64,000 nt of DNA. Source: Loktanella sp. (GTDB lineage Bacteria; Pseudomonadota; Alphaproteobacteria; Rhodobacterales; Rhodobacteraceae). Location of the stretch: assembly GCA_024635625.1 (NCBI GenBank), contig JAGXIQ010000084.1:21900-85899 (forward strand). Reading direction: 5' to 3'. The notes under the pieces are model-generated. The model was not told the origin of the DNA. It did not search any database and saw nothing but the letters and a program-made list of their open reading frames with translations. Position numbers and translations under genes: made by a program. Below are positions 40,254 through 49,393 of this stretch, one piece after another. Every line of letters starts with the position of its first letter. The stretch's first letter is position 1.

Positions 40254-41711
40254 ATGATCCGTCGTTCATTCGCCATGGCCTTTGCCGACAAGGCAGCTGG
40301 GGTCGTCATCACGCTGGTCACGATGGCAGTGGTATCCCGCATCCTGACCCCGTCAGAAATCGGCCTGTTCATGGTGGCTAGTACCGTCGTCATTCTAATC
40401 GAAGCTTTTCGCGACTTTGGCGTCGGTGCTTTTATCGTGCAGCAACCGGTTCTGTCGCCCCTTCTGCTTCGCACGGCGGCGACGATTATCACGCTTATGT
40501 CGCTGGTGCTGGGGCTAAGCATTTTTGCTGCAGCTGACCTTCTGGCGTCTTATTACGATAATCCCGACCTGGCCACGTTAATCCGCATCGCGTCCGTGTC
40601 GTTCCTTGTGTCCCCGATCAGTAATCCGTTGCTGGCCCTTCTGCGGCGCGCGATGGCTTTTGATCGTGTCGCGATGATCAGCGTCAGTGCTGCGCTGGGG
40701 AATGCTGTCACGGCGATCAGCCTGGCATTTAGCGGCTATGGTGCATTCAGCTTAGTCTGGGGATCGGTCACCGGGGCGGTCATCATGACTATCGGTGCCG
40801 TGATCTGCAAACCAGAATTATGGATCTTTCGCCCTAGTCTACGTCATTGGCGGGAAGTCATTCCCTTTGGCGCATGGTCGACCGTCGTGACATTGCTTGG
40901 GATGCTTTTCGACGCTTTCCCCCGGCTGATCCTTGGCCGCGTCCTTGGATTCGGTGCGGTCGGGCTTTACGCCCGTGCGGTATCAATCACCACCCTGCCC
41001 GACCGCCTTTTGCTAAGTGCCGTCCAGCCTGTGTTGTTGCCTGCAATGGCGACGCACGCACGCACGGGTGATCTGCGGACGCCGTTTCTGACTGGATTAT
41101 CATTTGTCTCGGGCTTGCAATGGCCGACGTTGGCGATGATCGCAGTTCTGGCTGATCCGATTGTGCGCCTGCTTCTTGGCAACCAATGGATAGAGATCGT
41201 GCCCTTGGTGCGGATCGTGGCGCTTGCATCGTTCTGCCTGTTTCCCGCCTATATCAGCTTTCCTGCGCTGGTCGCTTTGGGCCGCGTACGTGACATGGCG
41301 TTGGCGATGGTGATCGCGTTGCCGCCCTGTTTTGCGATCATGTATTTCGCCTCTTTGTTCGGGCTGCATGCCATGGGTTATGGCCTGTTCCTGACAGGAC
41401 TTATTCAGGCGTCTACAGTGTTGTGGTTCGTGCAGCGCCGTGTCGGGTTTACATTGGGCGACATGGGCAACGTCATAAGCCGCAGTGCGGCCGTTACTGT
41501 CGTCACCCTTGCCACGCCCGTGGCGATTGTCGCCTTCAGTGACAGCTGGGTGCAGATGGGCCCAACTGTCCTGATCCTGTCGATCCTGACGGCCGCATTG
41601 GGGTGGGGAATTGGCCTTGTACTGGCGGATCATCCCCTGCGCGCAGAGGTCATGACGATCGCCCGTAGTTTTCGCCGCCCCGTCCTGACCGCGCAGACAC
41701 AAGAGGTCTGA
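40254..41711 (+). CDS. Oligosaccharide flippase (Wzx/MATE-like)
   Basis: Multi-TM; KAAGVVITLVTMAVVSRILTPSEIGLFMVASTVV, FREFGVG-like DFGVGAFIVQQP. Confidence 0.87.
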   Translation: MIRRSFAMAFADKAAGVVITLVTMAVVSRILTPSEIGLFMVASTVVILIEAFRDFGVGAFIVQQPVLSPLLLRTAATIITLMSLVLGLSIFAAADLLASYYDNPDLATLIRIASVSFLVSPISNPLLALLRRAMAFDRVAMISVSAALGNAVTAISLAFSGYGAFSLVWGSVTGAVIMTIGAVICKPELWIFRPSLRHWREVIPFGAWSTVVTLLGMLFDAFPRLILGRVLGFGAVGLYARAVSITTLPDRLLLSAVQPVLLPAMATHARTGDLRTPFLTGLSFVSGLQWPTLAMIAVLADPIVRLLLGNQWIEIVPLVRIVALASFCLFPAYISFPALVALGRVRDMALAMVIALPPCFAIMYFASLFGLHAMGYGLFLTGLIQASTVLWFVQRRVGFTLGDMGNVISRSAAVTVVTLATPVAIVAFSDSWVQMGPTVLILSILTAALGWGIGLVLADHPLRAEVMTIARSFRRPVLTAQTQEV

Positions 41712-41946
41712 ACAATCCCGCCACAGGCGCGCCGTGCGTGTGCCAAACCGCCATGATCGCACCAATCAGACCAATATGGCCGCACGTCAAAATATGACGA
41801 GCGGCCCTTTGGCTGTCGCGTGCACATACTCAAATTTATGGAATGACTTCGCAGCTAGATCGATCCGGTGAAGGATCGCCACTGGTTATTCAGCCCTGTC
41901 AGTCTGTGACCGTGGCACTTGGTCACAACAGGCAAAGGCAGGTCGC

Positions 41947-41985
41947 GCAAATACGGCGGGATCTTATTGATCCCGCCGTATTTGC
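41947..41985. terminator. Bidirectional terminator/cruciform candidate between convergent genes
   Basis: gcaaatacggcgggatc-ttatt-gatcccgccgtatttgc, 17-bp perfect arms. Confidence 0.75.
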
Positions 41986-41998
41986 ACTGCGCACCACG

Positions 41999-42814
41999 TT
42001 AATTCCGGTGTGCGTCAGCGGGCCAGCCAGTCATCTGATTTAGCAGATATGCTGCCTCTGTTCGGTTGGTCGCCTTTAGCTTGTGAAAGATGTGCCGGAT
42101 GTGCACTTTGACTGTGCTTTCCCGCAAATCCAGTTCGTACGCGATAGTCTTATTCGCCGCACCACGCCGTAGGGCCTGTGCCACGGACAACTGACGGTCA
42201 GTGAACATTTCCATCACGACGCTGCTGCTTTCTGTCTGGGCCATCGAATTGCGCAACGCCATCAAGCTGGCACGCGACAGGAACGAAGCCCCGGCCACTG
42301 TCATACGCGTCGCCTCGATGATATCGGGGAAGTGAACGCAGGGCGGGATATAGCCGTCTGCGCCGCACTCTAGCGCCGTTATCATTGCGTCGACTTCTTC
42401 GCTGGCACCAAGGATCACCACAGGCACTAACTGCGCCTGAGCGACCAAACCACGCAATTCGGCACGTACTTCTTCGTCGGCCAAGGACTTCGAGCCGATG
42501 TTGTGCAGGATCACCTGGCGTTCGTCAGAGTTTCCGGAACTTGCACGCCAGTCCGAAATTGAACCAAAGCCAATGACGCGTGCAGACTCGCATTGTTGCT
42601 GTAGGCAGGCAACGAAACATTCCCTTTCAAGAGAGCGGTCGTCGATGACTGCGAACACCTCAAAAGCGGCGACATCGGCGGGTTTCGGCTTTTTTGTGCC
42701 TAATTGTGCAGCAGGCTTGATTTGGGACGGTTGATTTAATTTAATGTCGGTAACAGATGCCCGCATAACATTTTTGTTAGAGGACGAAGGTCTTTGCATA
42801 TCACTATTCATCAA
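41999..42814 (-). CDS. LuxR-family regulator with atypical receiver domain
   Basis: HTH FTDRQLSVAQALRRGAANKTIAYELDLRESTVKVHIRHIFHKLKATNRTEAAYLLNQ; receiver-like N-terminal half. Confidence 0.85.
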   Translation of the reverse strand: MMNSDMQRPSSSNKNVMRASVTDIKLNQPSQIKPAAQLGTKKPKPADVAAFEVFAVIDDRSLERECFVACLQQQCESARVIGFGSISDWRASSGNSDERQVILHNIGSKSLADEEVRAELRGLVAQAQLVPVVILGASEEVDAMITALECGADGYIPPCVHFPDIIEATRMTVAGASFLSRASLMALRNSMAQTESSSVVMEMFTDRQLSVAQALRRGAANKTIAYELDLRESTVKVHIRHIFHKLKATNRTEAAYLLNQMTGWPADAHRN

Positions 42815-43248
42815 GGTTCTCCTAAATAGATATCCTAATACGTTTTAACTCGGTTACTGGGGAAGTAAGTGGCTCCCAAACGGCGCTACGACGAGACCTA
42901 ACGTGTACCCCCGAAAATTGGGCGTTGGGTCCCGAAGTGACTTCCGACTATTCGTTCTGCCGCGCGGATTGCGCTTCGCAGAAAAGCTATTTACAGATCA
43001 ATTTCTGTACAACGAAAGTAGCACATCGCCCTACACGCATGGAAGTTTATTCACTATCGACTATGGATTCTTAACCAAAAGTCTACCCAACGGAAGCATC
43101 AATTTGGATTTTTGCAACTATAGGGTGAAACCAATTCCTACTGCTTTTCCCTGAGGTGTTATAATTCGATGTATGGTGTTTTTTTGACCGAATCAGTCTC
43201 AGAGTTTGGATCTGAGGAACCAGTAGACACACATTCTAAATCGGCGAT

Positions 43249-43908
43249 GTGTCAATGAGCCGTATTGTTCTGGTCGGACTAAGCGGAAACACGCTGGAGT
43301 TGTTGGACCTGATAACAGCTTCTTTTGAGATTGCTGCGATCCTCTCTGACAACCCGGATCATGCGCCGATTTTCGAAGGAATAGAGGTTACACCGCTTTC
43401 AAACGCGGGCGAACCGCGATTTTCCGATTGCCAATTCCTATTTCTGATCGGATCCGAAAAGTCTTATACGAAGCGGTCAGATATGATTGCGCGGATGGGA
43501 ATTAAGGATAGAAGATTTACCACATTGACAGATCCTCGCGCTACTGTGTCTAGCCGCGCGAAGGTTGGACTTGGGTGCGTTCTGTCGACTGGCGTGACGA
43601 TCATGGCGCAGGCCAAAATCGGCGACCATGTGCTGATCCTGCCGCAAAGTATCATCCACCACGACAGCCAGATCGGGCGGTGCAGTATCGTTGGATCGCA
43701 TGTCACGATTGCGGGGAATGTCACGGTCGGGCCCAGCTGCTATATCGGCAGCGCCAGCGCGATCCGGAATGGCATAACAATTGGTGAGGGAGCTTTGATC
43801 GGCATGGGGGCGAATGTCGTTCGCGACGTGGCACCGGGGGCGATCATGGTGGGCAATCCCGCGCGGCCATTGGCCACGCGGGATCACAGTGCATCAGGAC
43901 GCGACTGA
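43249..43908 (+). CDS. NeuD/PglD-type left-handed beta-helix acetyltransferase
   Basis: RIVLVGLSGNTLELLDLI N-terminus; hexapeptide repeats VGLGCVLSTGVTIMAQAKIGDHVLILPQSIIHHDSQIGRCSIVGSHVTIAGNVTVG. Confidence 0.85.
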   Translation: MSMSRIVLVGLSGNTLELLDLITASFEIAAILSDNPDHAPIFEGIEVTPLSNAGEPRFSDCQFLFLIGSEKSYTKRSDMIARMGIKDRRFTTLTDPRATVSSRAKVGLGCVLSTGVTIMAQAKIGDHVLILPQSIIHHDSQIGRCSIVGSHVTIAGNVTVGPSCYIGSASAIRNGITIGEGALIGMGANVVRDVAPGAIMVGNPARPLATRDHSASGRD

Positions 43909-45081
43909 CAGCCGCAGCGGTTCTGTGCGAATGTGCCTGGTCCGGGACCGCATGGCGCGGCCCAAACTTTCGGCCACTTGTTCGACTTCTGACTGGGTCA
44001 TCTGTGCGTAAAGCGGCAGCAATACCGTATGATCGCGGGCCGTTTCGGACTGCATCAGACGATGGCGACGCGGCACGTCACGCATGGCCTGCTCTAGATG
44101 CATGCACATGACGCCGCGGCGGGTTGTGACACCTTCGTCCAGAAGCGTTTGCATCAGATCGCGTTGATCGACCTCGGCATCAAGCGTTACCGCAAAGCTT
44201 TGCCAGTTCGATTTTGCCCAAACCGGTTCTTGCGGCAGGGTGATGCCGGGTACTTCTGCCAGCAACTCGCGATAATCGTCGCCGATGGCGCGACGCCGGG
44301 CCACGATCTCTGGCAGGCGGGTCAGCTGGACGCGCCCCACTGCGGCCTGTATATCGGTCATCCGGTAGTTATAGCCGGGGACCGGGTAATCCTCGAACAC
44401 GACATCGGATGCGGCATGCCGCTGCGTGTCAGAGACAGACATCCCGTGTTGCCGCCACAACCTGAACTTGGCGTCAAGTGCAGCGTGGCGGGTCGTCAGC
44501 ATGCCACCTTCGCCGGTCGTGATAACTTTGCGTGGGTGAAACGAAAAGCAGACCACATCACCATGCGCACGACCGATCCGCTGCCAGTCACCCATCATCC
44601 GGATCTCTGACCCGACGGCGCACGCGGCATCCTCGATCAATGCCAGACCGCGCTTTTGTGCGATCATTTGCAGGGCGGTCAGATCGCAAGGCATACCAAT
44701 CTGGTGGACACACAGGATTGCACGCGTCTTGGGCGTGATCGCCTGCACGACACGTTCAGGGTCGATATTATAACCGCCGGCCTCGATATCGACAAAGATC
44801 GGCACCGCACCGCATTGGCGAATTGCGTTCGCACCTGCGATAAACGAATGGGACACGGTGATCACCTCGTCCCCCTCGCCTATGCCCATGCCCAGCAAGG
44901 CAAGATGCAGCGCAGTGGTGCAGTTCGAAACGGCGCAGGCATGCGGCGCGTCGACAAAGGCGGCAAAGTCCGCCTCGAACGCCGCGACCTGTGGGCCTTG
45001 GCTGACCCAACCGGATAGAACGGCGGCATGGGCCGCAGCGGCTTCTTCTTCGCCAAGCATTGGTTTTGCGATGGGGATCAT
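43894..45081 (-). CDS. DegT/DnrJ/EryC1/StrS aminotransferase
   Basis: MIPIAKPMLGEEEAAAAHAAVLSGWVSQGPQVAAFE; EDAACAVGSE; CFSFHPRKVITTGEGGML PLP-Lys motif. Confidence 0.93.
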   Translation of the reverse strand: MIPIAKPMLGEEEAAAAHAAVLSGWVSQGPQVAAFEADFAAFVDAPHACAVSNCTTALHLALLGMGIGEGDEVITVSHSFIAGANAIRQCGAVPIFVDIEAGGYNIDPERVVQAITPKTRAILCVHQIGMPCDLTALQMIAQKRGLALIEDAACAVGSEIRMMGDWQRIGRAHGDVVCFSFHPRKVITTGEGGMLTTRHAALDAKFRLWRQHGMSVSDTQRHAASDVVFEDYPVPGYNYRMTDIQAAVGRVQLTRLPEIVARRRAIGDDYRELLAEVPGITLPQEPVWAKSNWQSFAVTLDAEVDQRDLMQTLLDEGVTTRRGVMCMHLEQAMRDVPRRHRLMQSETARDHTVLLPLYAQMTQSEVEQVAESLGRAMRSRTRHIRTEPLRLSVAS

Positions 45082-46079
45082 GCCGTTACCTCCGGAATGC
45101 GTGTGTCCGCACGCTCTGATTGCCACCAATCGACCAATTCACGCAGTCCGCTGGACAGTGGGACTGTCGCCTCGAACCCTAAATCAGTGCGCGCTGCTGC
45201 GGCTGAACACAGTCGGCGCGGCACCGGGTTAATCGCGCGTTCTTCGGCGTGGGTCGGCACCAGATCGTTGCGATCCATGGCCTGCGATAGCAATGACGCA
45301 AGCTCTAGCAAGGATGTTTCCGTCTCGCTTCCGACGTTGTAGACGGTGTCGGTGACGTTGGCCTTTGCAGACAGGATGTTGGCGCGGGCAATGTCGCGCA
45401 CGTTGATCATGTCCATCGTTTGCAGGCCGTCACCAAAAACGATCGGTGGCTGACCAGAGGCGATGCGTTCCATCCAACGGACCATGACCTCTGTATAGCG
45501 GCCATGAAGATCCATGCGGGGACCGTAGACGTTGAAGTACCGCAGGGCCACGTAATCCATGCCGTACATATCATTGAAGGACCGCAACATACCTTCACCA
45601 AAAGCCTTGGCCGCACCGTAAAGCGTTCTATTCGGATAGGCTGGTTCATCTTCTGTCGTCGGGAAATGCGCAGCCATCCCGTAGACAGAGGCCGAAGAAG
45701 CCATGACCACCTTGCGGGTGCCCGCCTTCAGGCAGTTCTGCAAAAGATCATAGGTGGCCTGCACCATGACGGACATCGCCTCGTCCGGTTCTGCGGCACA
45801 ATGTGTGATGCGCAGGGCCGCTTGGTGAAAGACTGTATCGGTGTCTTTTACCAGTTCGGTCATCAGGTCCTGATCGCGGATGTCGCCTTCGACCAGCCGG
45901 ACCCGACCGGATGCCATGGCTGTATCCAAATTGGACTTGCGGCCACGGATCATGTTGTCGACGACGATGATCTCGCTGCATTGCTCTTTTACCAGCAGGT
46001 CGACGATATGCGATCCGATGAAGCCGCTTCCGCCGGTCACCAATACGCGCTTGTCCCTTAGGACATCGGGGTGTTGCAT
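45078..46079 (-). CDS. NAD-dependent epimerase/dehydratase (SDR)
   Basis: VLVTGGSGFIGSHIVDLLV, VVMASSASVYG, YGAAKAFGEG, RYFNVYGPRMD. Confidence 0.92.
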   Translation of the reverse strand: MQHPDVLRDKRVLVTGGSGFIGSHIVDLLVKEQCSEIIVVDNMIRGRKSNLDTAMASGRVRLVEGDIRDQDLMTELVKDTDTVFHQAALRITHCAAEPDEAMSVMVQATYDLLQNCLKAGTRKVVMASSASVYGMAAHFPTTEDEPAYPNRTLYGAAKAFGEGMLRSFNDMYGMDYVALRYFNVYGPRMDLHGRYTEVMVRWMERIASGQPPIVFGDGLQTMDMINVRDIARANILSAKANVTDTVYNVGSETETSLLELASLLSQAMDRNDLVPTHAEERAINPVPRRLCSAAAARTDLGFEATVPLSSGLRELVDWWQSERADTRIPEVTA

Positions 46080-46091
46080 CTGTAGTCTCCT

Positions 46092-47207
46092 TCAGGCGGT
46101 CAGGCGGGATGGCAAAGTCACAAGCCGGTTCACGGCATCGATGACAAAGTCGATGTCGCCAGCGCTCATGTCTGGGTGGATCGGCAGCGACAGGGTGCTT
46201 GCGGCGTAAGCTTCTGCCACCGGCAGGCGCCCACGTTCATAGCCCAGATCGGCGTGGGCTGGTTGCAGATGGACGGGCATCGGATAATGCACGTTCGTCG
46301 GTACCCCAGCTTGGTTCAGTTGCGTGGATAGTCCGACCGGATCTGTGGACCGGATTGCATAAACGTGGCCCACGTGATCGCGGCCAAAGGGACCTGCGGC
46401 GCGTTCGATTTCGGAAGACAGCCCGGCATGGTAGGCGTTCGCCACGGCCCGGCGGCGTTCGGTCCAGTCTTCTAGGTGGCGCAACTTCACGTCGAGCACA
46501 GCGCCCTGAAGGGCATCCATCCGAGTGTTGTAGCCTTCCATCACATGATTATGCCGTCCCCGCTGACCCCAATCGCGCAGGCAGCGCAGATTGTCGGCGA
46601 AAACCGGGTTGCTAGTGACGACAGCACCGCCTTCGCCGCACGCCCCAAGGTTCTTGCCGGGGTAGAAGCTGAAGCAGCCGATGTCGCCAAAAGCGCCAGC
46701 CCGCAGGCCGTCACGTTCAGATCCATGTGCCTGTGCGGCATCCTCAATCACCAGCAAGTCATAGTCGCGGGCAATTTTCAGGATCGCGGCCATGTCGGCT
46801 AGCCGCCCATGGAGGTGGACCGGCAAAATGACCTTGGTCCGGTCAGTGATGGCGTCCGGGATCAGCGTTGGGTCTATGCACCATGTGACCGGGTCGATAT
46901 CGACAAAGACCGGTGTGGCCCCAGTGTAGCGGATCGCAGCAGTGGTCGCGACAAATGTCGTAGGTGTCGTGATGACTTCGTCACCCGGACCTACGCCAGC
47001 CGCCAACAGCGCCATGTGCAGCGCCGAGGTGCCGGTGTTGACCGCGACCGCCGACGACGTGCCGCAATATTGCGCGAAATTGGCTTCGAATTTTTCCACC
47101 GGTTCGCCAAGGATGTAATTACAGCTGCGCATGACGGACAGCACGGCGTCTTCCAGTTCTGGCGCGATGGCGCGGTACTGGGCTTTGAGATCAAGAAACG
47201 GGATCAT
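46092..47207 (-). CDS. DegT/DnrJ/EryC1/StrS aminotransferase (WbpE-like)
   Basis: MIPFLDLKAQYRAIAPELEDAVLSV, EDAAQAHGSERDG, CFSFYPGKNLGACGEGGAVVT. Confidence 0.93.
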   Translation of the reverse strand: MIPFLDLKAQYRAIAPELEDAVLSVMRSCNYILGEPVEKFEANFAQYCGTSSAVAVNTGTSALHMALLAAGVGPGDEVITTPTTFVATTAAIRYTGATPVFVDIDPVTWCIDPTLIPDAITDRTKVILPVHLHGRLADMAAILKIARDYDLLVIEDAAQAHGSERDGLRAGAFGDIGCFSFYPGKNLGACGEGGAVVTSNPVFADNLRCLRDWGQRGRHNHVMEGYNTRMDALQGAVLDVKLRHLEDWTERRRAVANAYHAGLSSEIERAAGPFGRDHVGHVYAIRSTDPVGLSTQLNQAGVPTNVHYPMPVHLQPAHADLGYERGRLPVAEAYAASTLSLPIHPDMSAGDIDFVIDAVNRLVTLPSRLTA

Positions 47208-48223
47208 GAGGCGACTTTCTTCTGGACAAGATCGACCGGGAATCCCCGGCGCTTGGTTGACAGGGTGGCCGCGGCAAGGATGTCCACGACCCGCAGGCCG
47301 CTGACGCCGTCGGTCAGGGGAATGGCGTTGGTCTGGATGCAGCTTGCGAATTCCTGCACCTCGCTCAGCAGTGCCTCTTTCGAGGACAACGCAGGCGAGT
47401 ACATGTCACCGGTGCGGTAGGACACGAGCGACTCGTATCCTTCGGTCCCGGCAGACGCGCCGCTGTCGTAGACCTTGACCTTTTCACTGGTCTGCATGTC
47501 ATCGTAGATGACCATTTTCTTGCTGCCGCCAATTACCGTCTGGCGGATTTTCACTGGGGCTAGCCAGTTGACGTTCAGGTAGGCCATCGCGCCATCGTCG
47601 TAATAGACGGACAGATGCGCCATGTTTGCTGGACTGCCCGCGATGCAGCTGGCTGCACTGGCGGACACAGCAACGGGCTGCGACGGCATCAGCCGATCAA
47701 GGATTGCGAAGTCATGCACCGCAAGATCCCAGATCACGTCCACATCGCGCTGAAAGATTCCAAGGTTCACGCGGGTGGAGTCGTAGTAGTAAAGATCGCC
47801 CAACTCGCCGCTATCGATGAGCGATGCTATTTTTTGAACAGCACCCGTATAGACGAAGGTGTGATCAACCATAAGGATAAGGTTGCGGCGCGCCGCCTCA
47901 TCCACAAGTTGTGCCGCGCGTGCGGGGGTATCCGCCATTGGTTTCTCGACCAGCACATGCTTACCCGCCTTTAGGGCAGCCATGGCCATATCGAAGTGAG
48001 TATTGACCGGCGTGGCAATCATGACCGCATCAACTTTTGGGTCGTTGATCATGTCATAGATGTCGGCGGTCAGCCGGGCCGCGGGGTGATGTAGCGCCGC
48101 ACGGGCACGTGCGGGCTCCATACGGTCTGCAATCATCTCGACCTTGGCACAGCCAGAGGCCGCAACGGCGCGGGCCAGGTTCGGCCCCCAGTATCCATAT
48201 CCTGCAATGCCGATAGCGATCAT
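47204..48223 (-). CDS. Gfo/Idh/MocA oxidoreductase (WbpB-like)
   Basis: MIAIGIAGYGYWGPNLARAVAASG; VMIATPVNTHFDMAMAALKAGKHVLVEKPMA. Confidence 0.92.
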   Translation of the reverse strand: MIAIGIAGYGYWGPNLARAVAASGCAKVEMIADRMEPARARAALHHPAARLTADIYDMINDPKVDAVMIATPVNTHFDMAMAALKAGKHVLVEKPMADTPARAAQLVDEAARRNLILMVDHTFVYTGAVQKIASLIDSGELGDLYYYDSTRVNLGIFQRDVDVIWDLAVHDFAILDRLMPSQPVAVSASAASCIAGSPANMAHLSVYYDDGAMAYLNVNWLAPVKIRQTVIGGSKKMVIYDDMQTSEKVKVYDSGASAGTEGYESLVSYRTGDMYSPALSSKEALLSEVQEFASCIQTNAIPLTDGVSGLRVVDILAAATLSTKRRGFPVDLVQKKVAS

Positions 48224-48726
48224 GACGCTTCCCTTCCGCTTGCGATGCGCACGGTGGCGCTTTGCTGCTGTTTGATTTGGCGGGCTGGGTTGCCAGCGAC
48301 GGTGGTTCCGGGGGCCACATCGCGGGTCACAACGGACCCTGCCCCAATCACTGCACCTGCCCCAATGGTGATGCCGCACAGGATGGTGGCGTTCGACCCG
48401 ATAGCGGCGCCACGTTGCACGAGGGTATCCAGACACTCCCAATCGTCGCTGCCCTTTAGGCTGCCGTCGGCGTTTGTGCTGGCCGGGTACATGTCATTCG
48501 TGAACATCACCCCGTGACCGACAAAGACCTCGTCCTCTAGCGTGACCCCTGTGCAGAGAAAGCTATGAGACGAAACCTTGCAGCGTTCCCCAATCACAAC
48601 TCCGGACTGAATTTCGACAAATGGTCCGATGCGGCTGTCTGCTCCAATGCGGCAGCCGTAGAGATTTACAAGTTCCGCTTGGGGTATCCCTACGCCGTGC
48701 CCAATTTCACAATTTGTGATTGGCAA
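48220..48726 (-). CDS. Hexapeptide acyltransferase (WbpD-like)
   Basis: NLYGCRIGADSRIGPFVEIQSGVVIGERCKVSSHSFLCTGVTLEDEVFVGHGVMFTND. Confidence 0.92.
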   Translation of the reverse strand: MPITNCEIGHGVGIPQAELVNLYGCRIGADSRIGPFVEIQSGVVIGERCKVSSHSFLCTGVTLEDEVFVGHGVMFTNDMYPASTNADGSLKGSDDWECLDTLVQRGAAIGSNATILCGITIGAGAVIGAGSVVTRDVAPGTTVAGNPARQIKQQQSATVRIASGREAS

Positions 48727-49393
48727 TTTGAAGCTCCTCGAAAAGACGTGGCCTTACCGGCCTTTGAAGTTGATTGTGGTGTTGAGGTGATCCTGTGCAT
48801 CACAGGGCCTTGAGTGAACCGGGTATTCCGGTGGTGGGCCTATGCACATCGGCGCAGCCGGGGGCAGTCCCGCCCCGACCTTCGGACTATGACCATCACC
48901 TTTCGGATGAGGGCCAGACCTGCTCCTGTCCGCGGGGAGGGCAAAAATCGATCAATAAGAGGTCTGGCCTCCGGCGGAGGGCATGATTCCTTCGGCAGGC
49001 CGTAACTGCCAGTGGTACCCCGCCTATGGACGTCCGAAAGGCGGCAATCCGTTGCCGACGGCGGACCTGCTGAAATAAGCGGCAAAATGCCTGCGCAGAA
49101 TTCCGCCCAGCCCACGCCAGTCGATGATTGGGCGCATTAAAGTGCTAAGCGGCCCCGCCAGCACAGAAATAAATTCAGTTTATAGAATTTAAACATAAGC
49201 GGAAATCACCACAGGCGGCTAGGCCGGTGAATTTACGCTCAATTTCAGCAGCTAGATGGTGACTGACGGCTCCCTCTCTTAGAAGGGCCGAAGTCAAGAT
49301 CACCGTCATTAGTAAGTTGTTATCCAGTCCACCCGTAATGCAGACCCTGTCGACAATGAACGGGTCTCGTTTCATGAATTTGGAGAATCCAAG

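Noticed and set aside
42903-43154. Plus-strand 83-aa ORF in the AT-rich intergenic region
   Set aside because: No recognised family and irregular composition; insufficient support for a gene.
48840-49115. Minus-strand 91-aa ORF in the 48.7-49.4 kb gap
   Set aside because: No motif or clear start; kept only as part of the unexplained intergenic region.
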